Source: an uncultured Bacilli bacterium (GTDB lineage Bacteria > Bacillota_I > Bacilli_A > RFN20 > DUOF01). Taken from it: a DNA stretch of 13,784 nt. The stretch spans positions 1 to 13,784 of the forward strand of contig CAKORZ010000036.1 of the NCBI GenBank assembly GCA_934101685.1, in the 5' to 3' direction. How positions within the stretch are numbered: position 1 is the first letter of the stretch; each line of letters opens with the position of its first letter. Below are positions 7,246 to 13,753 of this stretch, piece by piece. The translations under genes were made by a program, and so were the position numbers. The notes below the pieces were generated by a model. The model made no database searches. It saw nothing but the letters and a program-made list of their open reading frames with translations, and was not told the origin of the DNA.

Positions 7246-7662
7246 ATGAATAGAAAAGCATTTTATATTGTACTTGGAGTTATTTTATTTTTATTAGTAG
7301 GTAGTAGTATCTATACTAATTTTATTTGTAATAATCCTACTATAGTTAATTACATTTTATTAGCGCAAATATTACTTGGTGTTATAACATCAATTTTTAC
7401 TTTATATGTTGGTAGTAATATTTTAACTAATAAAAAGAGTTATAAGATTATGTTAATCTCTTTATTAGAAGTTATATTTGTACTTCTATTGGTCACTTTA
7501 AATGTTGTGTATGGATATAAAAATGTAATAAATGCAAATGTATATAATGAGTATATGGAGTATGTTTCTATGTATACTAATATTTATATTTATGGTTTAT
7601 TTGCTTTTATTTTAGGGCTACTTACCCTTAATAGTTTTATAACTTATAAAGTTAAAAATTAA
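7246..7662 (+). CDS. Small four-helix membrane protein of unknown function
   Basis: I do not recognise this 138-residue protein. It has four hydrophobic segments at about 5-26, 35-60, 66-92 and 108-130, short loops and a basic C-terminal end (TYKVKN), so it is an integral membrane protein with little soluble part. The ATG at 7246 is chosen because AGGTGG (7235-7240) precedes it by 5 bases; an in-frame GTG at 7237 lies inside that ribosome site. It starts 32 bp after hflX, and a TATAAT at 7223-7228 without a good -35 could give it a separate promoter. It is more likely carried by read-through from hflX. A strong terminator follows. Confidence 0.7.
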   Translation: MNRKAFYIVLGVILFLLVGSSIYTNFICNNPTIVNYILLAQILLGVITSIFTLYVGSNILTNKKSYKIMLISLLEVIFVLLLVTLNVVYGYKNVINANVYNEYMEYVSMYTNIYIYGLFAFILGLLTLNSFITYKVKN

Positions 7663-7681
7663 CATGTAGTTTATAAATGGC

Positions 7682-7710
7682 AAAAAGTCCTTATTTTAAG
7701 GGCTTTTTTA
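7682..7710 (+). terminator. Rho-independent terminator after hflX and the membrane gene
   Basis: AAAAAGTCCTT (7682-7692) pairs with AAGGGCTTTTT (7698-7708) around ATTTT, with one G-T pair, and the T-run serves as the tail. Confidence 0.92.
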
Positions 7711-7731
7711 TTATATTTATCAAATACTTCT

Positions 7732-7761
7732 TTGACAAAATGTTACAAAAAAATATATAAT
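7732..7761 (+). promoter_or_regulatory. Distal sigma-A promoter of spo0A
   Basis: A consensus TTGACA (7732-7737) and a consensus TATAAT (7756-7761) are separated by 18 bp. The start is predicted near 7768, giving a leader of about 140 bases that contains the 0A-like boxes. It resembles in position the vegetative promoter of Bacillus spo0A. Confidence 0.75.
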
Positions 7762-7783
7762 TGAAACATAAGTGTTTAAATCA

Positions 7784-7800
7784 TGTCGTAATGTGTCGAT
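7784..7800 (+). promoter_or_regulatory. Pair of 0A-box-like sites upstream of spo0A
   Basis: TGTCGTA at 7784-7790 and TGTCGAT at 7794-7800 resemble the Spo0A recognition core TGTCGAA, in the same orientation. They begin exactly 10 bp apart, so they lie on one face of the helix. They are downstream of the distal promoter and next to the -35 region of the proximal one. Confidence 0.6.
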
Positions 7801-7823
7801 AATCTTTTTAATAATGTTCTTTT

Positions 7824-7829
7824 TATAAT
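7824..7829 (+). promoter_or_regulatory. Proximal -10 of a possible Spo0A-activated spo0A promoter
   Basis: TATAAT at 7824-7829 has no recognisable -35 at the correct distance (7801-7806 reads AATCTT). The second 0A-like box ends immediately before that position, as in activator-dependent sigma-A promoters bound by Spo0A. Confidence 0.4.
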
Positions 7830-7910
7830 TAATAGTCTAGTTTTGTTTGTATATTTTTGTAATAAAACATATACTTTTTTTGTATTGTGTTTAAAGAGAG
7901 GGGAAAATGT

Positions 7911-8741
7911 ATGAAACAAATTAATCTTCTTGTAGCTGAAAATAATCCAACATTACAAGAAGAAATTAGGCAAAGATTTAAATGTGAGGAGAGTATTAAT
8001 TTATTAGATATTGTTAGTGATGGAAAGGAATGCTTAGAAAAGGTTGCTATTAATACTAATATTGATGTATTAGTACTTGATTCTGTTTTACCTACTATAG
8101 ATGGCTTTGAATTAATCAAAAGAATAAAAAATAATTATAAGAGTTCTGTTAAGAAAATTATTGTAACATCAGGATTAATTAATGATTGTTTATTAGAGTT
8201 TTTAAATGAGTATGGAATTGATTTATTAATTATGAAACCATATAACATGGATGCTTTGGTATCTAAAGTTAAAACATTGATTAATGGATATCCTAACACT
8301 AATTATTCTTTAAAAATAAATAATACTGCTAGCGAAAACGATGAAGACTTTTCTAAAAACAAACTATTAAATGATATTACTCATATTTTGCATGAAGTAG
8401 GAATACCTGCTCATATTAAAGGATATAACTATTTAAGAACAGGTATAGAAGAAATGTATTATTCTACTGATATGCAAGGTAAAATCACTAAAGCTTTATA
8501 TCCTTTTATTGCAAGAAAGTATTCTACTACTTCTTCACGTGTTGAAAGAGCAATTAGACATGCAATAGAAGTAGCATGGAATAGAGGTAATGTAGATTCT
8601 ATTGATGATATATTTGGATATACTATAAATGCATATAAAGCTAAACCTACTAACTCCGAATTTATTTCTATGATTGCAGATAGATTAAGATTACAAAATA
8701 ATCTTCAAAAGCAAGATGAATATTATATTAAATCAATTTAA
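7911..8741 (+). CDS. spo0A: Sporulation transcription factor Spo0A (response regulator)
   Basis: The product has 276 residues from the ATG at 7911; an in-frame GTG at 7887 lies before the ribosome site AGAGGGG and is not used. The N-terminal receiver (1-125) has the phospho-acceptor D57 (LVLDSVLPTIDG), T86 and K109 (IMKPY). The metal-binding acidic pair, AspAsp in Bacillus, is Glu10-Asn11 here. After a linker rich in N, S, D and K, the Spo0A C-terminal domain (about 150-265) is strongly conserved, including VGIPAHIKGY, the recognition helix region SSRVERAIRHAIEVAWNRGN and KAKPTNSEFI. Phosphorylated Spo0A binds 0A boxes to start sporulation and repress exponential-phase genes. 0A-like boxes upstream suggest autoregulation. 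Two terminators follow, so it is monocistronic. Whether the host sporulates is not shown here. Confidence 0.96.
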   Translation: MKQINLLVAENNPTLQEEIRQRFKCEESINLLDIVSDGKECLEKVAINTNIDVLVLDSVLPTIDGFELIKRIKNNYKSSVKKIIVTSGLINDCLLEFLNEYGIDLLIMKPYNMDALVSKVKTLINGYPNTNYSLKINNTASENDEDFSKNKLLNDITHILHEVGIPAHIKGYNYLRTGIEEMYYSTDMQGKITKALYPFIARKYSTTSSRVERAIRHAIEVAWNRGNVDSIDDIFGYTINAYKAKPTNSEFISMIADRLRLQNNLQKQDEYYIKSI

Positions 8742-8765
8742 GTGAAGTTTATACTTCACTTTTTT
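8740..8765 (+). terminator. Terminator of spo0A, overlapping its stop codon
   Basis: Bases 8740-8748 (AAGTGAAGT) pair with 8753-8761 (ACTTCACTT) over a TTAT loop, followed by T's to 8765. The left arm begins within the TAA stop. Confidence 0.9.
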
Positions 8766-8785
8766 AATTTTGTTAAAATTTTATT

Positions 8786-8824
8786 AAAAATGTCTTTTGC
8801 TAAATAATAAAAGGCATTTTTTTT
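8786..8824 (+). terminator. Second terminator-like hairpin between spo0A and the lipoprotein gene
   Basis: AAAAATGTCTTTT (8786-8798) pairs with AAAAGGCATTTTT (8809-8821), with one G-T pair and a 10-base loop, and is followed by more T's to 8824. The A-run on the left also gives a U-tail on the other strand, so it could stop transcription from either side. Confidence 0.75.
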
Positions 8825-8855
8825 ATAATAATTAATATAATTGTTTAGAATTTAT

Positions 8856-8876
8856 TCATTTATTTGCCTAATAGAT
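8856..8876 (+). repeat. Left inverted repeat of candidate invertible promoter (IRL)
   Basis: These 21 bp are the reverse complement of 8964-8984 with one mismatch (8860). Within them, half-sites ATTTATT (8858-8864) and AATAGAT (8870-8876) flank the asymmetric core TGCCT (8865-8869), the plan of a site-specific recombinase crossover site. Confidence 0.9.
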
Positions 8877-8893
8877 GTATAGTTTGCTTTATT

Positions 8894-8922
8894 TTGATGG
8901 GGTATTTGTAATTTTTTATAGC
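8894..8922 (+). promoter_or_regulatory. Promoter candidate inside the invertible segment
   Basis: TTGATG (8894-8899) and TATAGC (8917-8922), 17 bp apart, point toward the lipoprotein gene. The predicted start is near 8929. Confidence 0.4.
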
Positions 8923-8948
8923 TATTTTATTAGTTTTGAAAATTCATA

Positions 8949-8957
8949 TGTTAAAAT
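8949..8957 (+). promoter_or_regulatory. Extended -10 promoter candidate inside the invertible segment
   Basis: TG-T-TAAAAT at 8949-8957 matches the extended -10 form. TTGAAA at 8936-8941 is too close to serve as its -35 (10 bp). The predicted start, near 8964, is the first base of the right repeat's half-site, so the whole promoter would move if the segment inverts. Confidence 0.45.
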
Positions 8958-8963
8958 ATAAGT

Positions 8964-8984
8964 ATCTATTAGGCAAATAGATGA
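8964..8984 (-). repeat. Right inverted repeat of candidate invertible promoter (IRR)
   Basis: This is the inverted copy of 8856-8876. It reads ATCTATT (8964-8970), core AGGCA (8971-8975), AATAGAT (8976-8982); the half-sites are perfect inverted repeats of each other and the core is reversed relative to the left copy. Confidence 0.9.
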
Positions 8985-9016
8985 TGCTTAATTTTTAAAA
9001 GACAGGGGGAAGAAAA

Positions 9017-11302
9017 ATGAAATTAAGAAAATTTGCAAAGTGTAGTTTAGCAGTTGCACTAATTTTTGGTAGTGCAGGTGCACTTGTTGGCTGTAAAAAA
9101 GATAATAGTACAGCTGGTAATAATTCTAAGCAATACGAAATCTACTTGTTAGCTAAAGAAGCAGGCGTTACAGATCTTACTTACGAAGAATGGTTAGTTT
9201 CAATTAAGGGAGAAAAGGGTGATACTGGCGCTACTGGTGCTACTGGAGCAAAAGGAGAAAAAGGTGACCCTGGAGCAGCTGGTTCTAAAGGAGAAAAAGG
9301 AGATCCTGGAATTAATGGTAATGATGGTAAAGATGGAGCTACTTGGTTAAGTGGCACTACTGATCCTACAGATGAAGGAAAAAATGGCGATTTTTATGTT
9401 AATACTACTAACTGGACTATATTTAAAAAAGAAAATAATACATGGAATAAAATAGGATCATTAAAAGATGAAAAACATGAAGAAACTGTTGAGTTAAAAG
9501 CAAATGGAGTATATAAATTAGATGTTAGTGAAGAAGAAGGATCATTTACTGTTACTTTTGATGAAAATAAAAAAGTTAAATCAGTTATACGTGAAATTTC
9601 TGTTACTGATGATATTGCTGAAGTAAACTATTTTTTACTTGGCCTTACTCAAAATATGTATTTAAAAGTTAATACTGATGGAGAAACTGCTGAATTTGTA
9701 AATATTGATGAAGAAAATCCAGAAATTAAACCAAACGAAGCAGAACTTAATAAAAGATATACAATAGATAATCAAACTATAACTGCTGCTATTGGTGGCA
9801 TGGGTGGTATGGAAATTACAGTTAAATTAAATGGAGATTTAACTATGACTGGTGAAGCTACTAATCCTTTTATTTTTGGAAGTAATTTTACTGCTATTCT
9901 TGTTAATGATTATACAGAACTAGTTATGAAAGTTGAGATAAAGGACAATTACATATATGCTGTAATAGGAACAAATCCTTTAGATACATTAACATTAGCA
10001 TTAAAAATAGGTGAAGAAAAAGATGGATATACAGAATTAAAATTCTTAGAAAAATTAGATAAAGAAATGTTGAAATATATTGTAGGAACTTATACTGATG
10101 TTAATTTTGATGGGAAAACAGCTACTATTTCTATTTTTGAAGATGAACTTTACATCTATTTAGATGAAAATACTAAAATAAAAGGTACTTGGAATTATAT
10201 TCCTTTTGATAGTAGTATAAATGAAGCGTATGTTATAGAGTTTGAATCAAAAAATTTGATCTTTGAAGCATATGTTGATTGTTATTCAAAAGAATTTTCT
10301 ATATATGGAATTGAATACAATTATGAAAGCACCTATTATAATAACAATGATGATTGCATCGAACTTATAGAAGATACAGAAGATGAAAATAATTATATTG
10401 TTAAATTTAATGGTGAAATTGTTAGTGACGCTATAGTTGTTATAGATGAATATGATAATGGTATTATATATGTTACTATAGATAATGTTAAATATTTATT
10501 AAATGTTCTTTCTTCAAAATTTACTTATGCTCCTATTTCCAGTGAAGAAATTATAGAGAATATTAATAAATCAATTGAATATATAACTACAGATTTATAT
10601 AATCTACCTGAAAATACAAATGTAGATTCTTTGCTAGATGAAGATAAGTTCTATACTTTAATAGGCAGAGTTGATTATGATTATATTTATGCATATCCAA
10701 ATTATATTTATATCAATGAAACTTCATATACTAATGAAAATGTAAAAGTTTCAGTTGGTAACAATAATTTTATTAATAAGCCTTTATGGAAATTTGAAAA
10801 TAAAAAATTGTATATTTCTTCATTATTACTTAAAGAATTAATGTTGTCTATTAATGCTAATGGCAATTTAGCTATTGATTTTGCTTCTAACAAATATAAT
10901 GTAGAATATAGTAATGATGCTTTATTTGATGTGTCTAGTACCGCTCAAATTACTATGGGCATTAATTTAGATGAAGAAAGTACTAATTTAGAAAGAAACG
11001 ATACTTTTACATCTAACGATGGTAGAAATACTTTAAGAATATATTTAGGAAGTAATGATGATTTTGCTAACGCTACAGTATATACAATTAAAAAGTATTA
11101 TGATTCTAATGAAACTACTTATGGCTTTACTAAATTAGATAAAATAGGTGATGGTTATTATTTAGTATTCTATCCTAAATGGGAAAATGGAGCATATACT
11201 GAAAATAAAAATTTTACTATGTCTTATGAATTTGTTACAAGTAATGGATATTATGGTAATTTCACATTTTATATTAATTTAGTTTCAAATGTAGGAGAAT
11301 AA
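9017..11302 (+). CDS. Surface lipoprotein with short collagen-like GXY segment and large unknown C-terminal region
   Basis: The product has 761 residues. The type II signal peptide (KLRKFAK, hydrophobic 9-24) ends in the lipobox LVGC with Cys26, so the protein should be lipid-anchored outside the membrane. A spacer of about 40 residues includes TYEEWLVSIKG, a module often seen just before bacterial collagen-like repeats. Fifteen uninterrupted Gly-X-Y triplets follow (G65-T109), with KGEKGD repeated three times. A small domain (GDFYVNTTNWTIFKKENNTWNKIG) then precedes about 600 acidic, Asn/Tyr-rich residues predicted to be beta-strand, which I do not recognise. No LPXTG sorting signal or C-terminal membrane helix is present. 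AGGGGGAAG (9004-9012) precedes the ATG. The upstream promoter region is flanked by inverted repeats and may be phase-variable. Roles in adhesion or surface variation are inference. Confidence 0.88.
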   Translation: MKLRKFAKCSLAVALIFGSAGALVGCKKDNSTAGNNSKQYEIYLLAKEAGVTDLTYEEWLVSIKGEKGDTGATGATGAKGEKGDPGAAGSKGEKGDPGINGNDGKDGATWLSGTTDPTDEGKNGDFYVNTTNWTIFKKENNTWNKIGSLKDEKHEETVELKANGVYKLDVSEEEGSFTVTFDENKKVKSVIREISVTDDIAEVNYFLLGLTQNMYLKVNTDGETAEFVNIDEENPEIKPNEAELNKRYTIDNQTITAAIGGMGGMEITVKLNGDLTMTGEATNPFIFGSNFTAILVNDYTELVMKVEIKDNYIYAVIGTNPLDTLTLALKIGEEKDGYTELKFLEKLDKEMLKYIVGTYTDVNFDGKTATISIFEDELYIYLDENTKIKGTWNYIPFDSSINEAYVIEFESKNLIFEAYVDCYSKEFSIYGIEYNYESTYYNNNDDCIELIEDTEDENNYIVKFNGEIVSDAIVVIDEYDNGIIYVTIDNVKYLLNVLSSKFTYAPISSEEIIENINKSIEYITTDLYNLPENTNVDSLLDEDKFYTLIGRVDYDYIYAYPNYIYINETSYTNENVKVSVGNNNFINKPLWKFENKKLYISSLLLKELMLSINANGNLAIDFASNKYNVEYSNDALFDVSSTAQITMGINLDEESTNLERNDTFTSNDGRNTLRIYLGSNDDFANATVYTIKKYYDSNETTYGFTKLDKIGDGYYLVFYPKWENGAYTENKNFTMSYEFVTSNGYYGNFTFYINLVSNVGE
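9209..9343 (+). repeat. Collagen-like repeat segment in the lipoprotein gene
   Basis: The segment has fifteen Gly-X-Y codon triplets. The DNA repeats imperfectly around the unit coding KGEKGDP/T (codons 64-70, 79-85 and 91-97), which makes length change by slippage or recombination possible. Confidence 0.85.
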
Positions 11303-11312
11303 TATTTAATAT

Positions 11313-11353
11313 ATTATGAAAAAAGGTCAATGATTTTGACCTTTTTTCATAAT
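11313..11353 (+). terminator. Strong bidirectional terminator after the lipoprotein gene
   Basis: A perfect 18-bp stem, 11313-11330 with 11336-11353, has a 5-base loop. GGTCAA/TTGACC at the tip is followed by six A/T pairs, giving a T-run on each strand. It separates the lipoprotein gene from the dinB operon. Confidence 0.93.
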
Positions 11354-11434
11354 TTTAAATTACAAATATTCTTTAATTATATTTTAAAAAGAAAAAAAGT
11401 AATGTGCTATTTTAAAGTAAATATTATAGCAATT

Positions 11435-11443
11435 TGTTATAAT
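11435..11443 (+). promoter_or_regulatory. Extended -10 promoter of dinB-xerD
   Basis: TG-T-TATAAT at 11435-11443 is a perfect extended -10, with no clear -35 and no LexA-type GAAC/GTTC box nearby. Just upstream TGCTAT (11405-11410) and ATAGCA (11426-11431) form an inverted repeat that may be an operator. Confidence 0.6.
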
Positions 11444-11463
11444 AAAAAAGGAGATGATTTCTT

Positions 11464-12642
11464 ATGGCAAGAGTAATAATTCATATAGATTTAAATGCTT
11501 TTTTTGCTAGTGTAGAAGAAATCAAAAATCCTAAATTAGTAGGTAAAGCACATGCAGTTGGAGGAAGTATAAAAAGGGGAGTTTTATCTACATGTTCATA
11601 TAAAGCAAGAGAACTTGGTATACATAGTGCAATGCCAGTAGCTCAAGCTTTAAGAATATGTCCAAATTTAATTATTAATCCTGGAGATTATAAGTTATAT
11701 AAAGAGTATTCAAACAAGTTTTTTACTATAGTAGAAAAATGGTGTGGTAATAAAATGGAAATTGCTAGTATTGATGAATGTTATGTAGATGTTAGTGATT
11801 ATAAGAAGTATACTGATGATTTAGTAAGTTATCTTAAGAAAATGCAATTATATATAAAAGAAACATTAAATTTGGGTTGTTCGATTGGAGTAGCGCCTAA
11901 TAAGTTTTTAGCTAAAATGGCAAGTGATATGAAAAAGCCAATGGGTTTAACTGTTCTTAGAAAAAGAGATATAGAGAAAATGCTATGGCCTTTAGATATA
12001 AAAGATATGTTTGGAATAGGAAAGGCTACTTATCCAAAATTAAAAGATGTAGGAATAAATACTATTGGTGATTTAGCTAAATGTGATAATAATTATGAAG
12101 TAATGCAAATACTTGGAAAAGGATATTATTCTTACGTGAATAGAGCTAATGGTAATGATAATAGTGAAGTTATAGATTATGAAGTAGATGCTAAAAGTAT
12201 AGGTAATTCTACTACTTTTGATCATGATTTGTTTGAAGAAGGAGAGATTAAAAGTGAATTAAAAGAATTATCTAAAACTGTTTCTAGAAGAATATGTAAT
12301 GCTTCTTCTTTAGCTTTTGGTATTTCTATTACAATAAAATATAATGATTTTACTCATATAAGTAGATCTACTAAGTTAGATGAACCTATATGTAATGACG
12401 ATGAAGTGTATTTAAAAGCTTTAAAATTATTTGAAATGAATTATTACTATGATAAACCAATTAGATTACTTGGTATTACTTTATATGATATTAAAGATAA
12501 AAGTGAAATTATTAAGCAAATGAATATATTTGATATAGAGATAGATACTAAAAAGAAAACTAGTGAAATTATTAAAGAATTAAATAATTTAGTGGGCGAT
12601 AATGTATTTATAAAGGCTAGTGAGGTAAAGAAAAATGATTAA
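11464..12642 (+). CDS. dinB: DNA polymerase IV (Y-family, DinB)
   Basis: The 392-residue product is a translesion polymerase acting at damaged templates. The palm motifs are HIDLNAFFASVE (Asp9 metal ligand, aromatic steric-gate position at F13/F14), STCSYKARELGIHSAMP, and ASIDECYVDVS with Asp104-Glu105. The finger/thumb segment IGVAPNKFLAKMASDMKKP and a helix-hairpin-helix-like stretch (MFGIGKATYPKLKDVGINTIGDL) follow, then the little-finger domain. Near the C terminus, QMNIF (352-356) fits the sliding-clamp binding motif. The ribosome site AAGGAG (11448-11453) precedes the ATG. The last 8 bp overlap the recombinase gene, so both are translated from one mRNA. No SOS box is visible, so damage control may differ from that in Bacillus. 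Confidence 0.95.
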   Translation: MARVIIHIDLNAFFASVEEIKNPKLVGKAHAVGGSIKRGVLSTCSYKARELGIHSAMPVAQALRICPNLIINPGDYKLYKEYSNKFFTIVEKWCGNKMEIASIDECYVDVSDYKKYTDDLVSYLKKMQLYIKETLNLGCSIGVAPNKFLAKMASDMKKPMGLTVLRKRDIEKMLWPLDIKDMFGIGKATYPKLKDVGINTIGDLAKCDNNYEVMQILGKGYYSYVNRANGNDNSEVIDYEVDAKSIGNSTTFDHDLFEEGEIKSELKELSKTVSRRICNASSLAFGISITIKYNDFTHISRSTKLDEPICNDDEVYLKALKLFEMNYYYDKPIRLLGITLYDIKDKSEIIKQMNIFDIEIDTKKKTSEIIKELNNLVGDNVFIKASEVKKND

Positions 12643-13486
12643 GTATTTGGATATTTATAAGCAATATTTAATAGTAGAAAAAGGTTTAGCTTTAAATAGT
12701 GTTAATTCTTATATTAGAGATATTAAAGAGTTTTTTAATTTTAATAAGGATGGAGATGTTGATGGATATTTAAAGTATCTTAATGATAATAAAGTTAAGT
12801 CATCTACTTTAAATAGAAAAATTACTTCTTTAAATAACTATTACAAGTTTTTATGTATGAACAAATATTGTAGTAGTAATATTTTTTACAGTGTAGATAG
12901 ACCTAAAAATGAGAAAAAATTACCTGTATATTTAACTTATGGTGAAGTAGAAAGAATGATTAATAGTATTAAAAAAGAAGAATACTTAGAAAGAGCTTTA
13001 ATTGAAGCAATATATGGATGTGGTTTTAGAGTTAGTGAAGTTATAAATATAAAGCTTAAGGATGTACATTTTGAAGAAAAAATGATAGAATGCATAGGTA
13101 AAGGCAATAAGCAAAGATATGTTCCAATTAATAATGTAGCTTTAAATTGCATTAGAGATTACATTAGAGAAATTAGAAATAATCTTACTAAGAAATGTGA
13201 TGATAACTTATTGTTTTTAAGTTATAAGGGAAAAAAAGTAACTAGGCAATACGTTTTTAATCTTATAAAGGAATTAGCAAATAGAGTGGGTATTACTAAA
13301 AATATATCTCCTCATACATTAAGACATAGTTTTGCTACTCATTTATTAGAAAATGGGGCAAATCTTAGAGCAGTTCAAATAATGCTTGGACATGAGAATA
13401 TTACTACAACTGAAATATATACTCATTTAAATGCTAATAAGCTTTTAGAAGATTATGATAAGTATTTTGAAAAGAAGGAGGACTAA
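12635..13486 (+). CDS. xerD: Tyrosine recombinase of the Xer family, probably XerD
   Basis: The 283-residue product has an N-terminal SAM-like core-binding domain (about 1-90) and a catalytic domain with the full residue set: Arg132 (GFRVSE), Lys156 or Lys159 (GKGNKQRYVP), His227 and Arg230 (SPHTLRHSFATHLL), His253 (LGHENI) and the nucleophile Tyr262 (TEIYTHLN). Length and motifs fit chromosome-dimer-resolving Xer enzymes, and the deoB gene next door matches the xerD(ripX)-deoB order of Bacillus, which favours XerD over XerC. GAGGT (12622-12626) lies before the ATG, which overlaps the dinB end by 8 bp. Besides resolving dimers at dif, a Xer-type enzyme could act on the inverted repeats upstream of the lipoprotein gene; that is speculation. 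Confidence 0.85.
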   Translation: MIKYLDIYKQYLIVEKGLALNSVNSYIRDIKEFFNFNKDGDVDGYLKYLNDNKVKSSTLNRKITSLNNYYKFLCMNKYCSSNIFYSVDRPKNEKKLPVYLTYGEVERMINSIKKEEYLERALIEAIYGCGFRVSEVINIKLKDVHFEEKMIECIGKGNKQRYVPINNVALNCIRDYIREIRNNLTKKCDDNLLFLSYKGKKVTRQYVFNLIKELANRVGITKNISPHTLRHSFATHLLENGANLRAVQIMLGHENITTTEIYTHLNANKLLEDYDKYFEKKED

Positions 13487-13489
13487 TAT

Positions 13490-13753
13490 ATGTTTAAAAG
13501 AGTATTTTTAATTGTTTTTGATTCACTTGGTATTGGTGGGGGAAAGGATGCAGATAAATTTAATGATGTAGGTAGTGATACCTTAAAGAATGTATTAAAT
13601 CATGGTGATGCATCTACTTTAACTACTTTAAGAGATATGGGATATTTAAATTTGTGTAGTGATCCTAAATATCATTATGATAATTACAAGGGAATTATAT
13701 GTAAACTAAATGAAAAAAAATATAGAGATAGCTCGTTATTACAAGCTTTTTAA
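13490..13753 (+). pseudogene. deoB: Truncated phosphopentomutase DeoB (N-terminal ~75 residues only)
   Basis: The start is typical of DeoB, which interconverts (deoxy)ribose 1- and 5-phosphate: FKRVFLIVFDSLGIGGGKDADKFNDVGSDTL carries the first metal-binding Asp11. AAGGAGGA (13475-13482) lies just after xerD, and the ATG follows its stop by 3 bp. Similarity holds to about KLNEK (72-76). The next residues should read like GKDTLTGHWE, the element with the phosphorylated Thr, but the sequence instead becomes unrelated and hits TAA at 13751-13753. Normal length is about 390 residues, so this piece cannot be active. The break falls at an A8 run (13713-13720). It is either a true deletion/fusion or an assembly error close to the window edge. 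Confidence 0.75.

Noticed and set aside
7762..7860. Sigma-H promoter for spo0A as in Bacillus
   Set aside because: No AGGA-like -35 paired with a GAAT-like -10 was found; the second candidate is a plain TATAAT.
7973..7986. ATTAGGCAAA inside spo0A resembles part of the inverted-repeat site
   Set aside because: It covers only ten bases, lacks the outer half-site, and is explained by the codons for Glu-Ile-Arg-Gln in the conserved coding frame.
8856..8984. The inverted repeats as the two arms of one long RNA stem (riboswitch or leader structure)
   Set aside because: The promoter candidates lie between the arms, so transcripts to the lipoprotein gene would contain only the right arm. No convincing promoter precedes the left arm.
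12635..13486. The Xer gene as an integrase of a mobile element
   Set aside because: Length, motifs and the neighbouring deoB match chromosomal XerD; no attachment-site repeats or other element genes are nearby.
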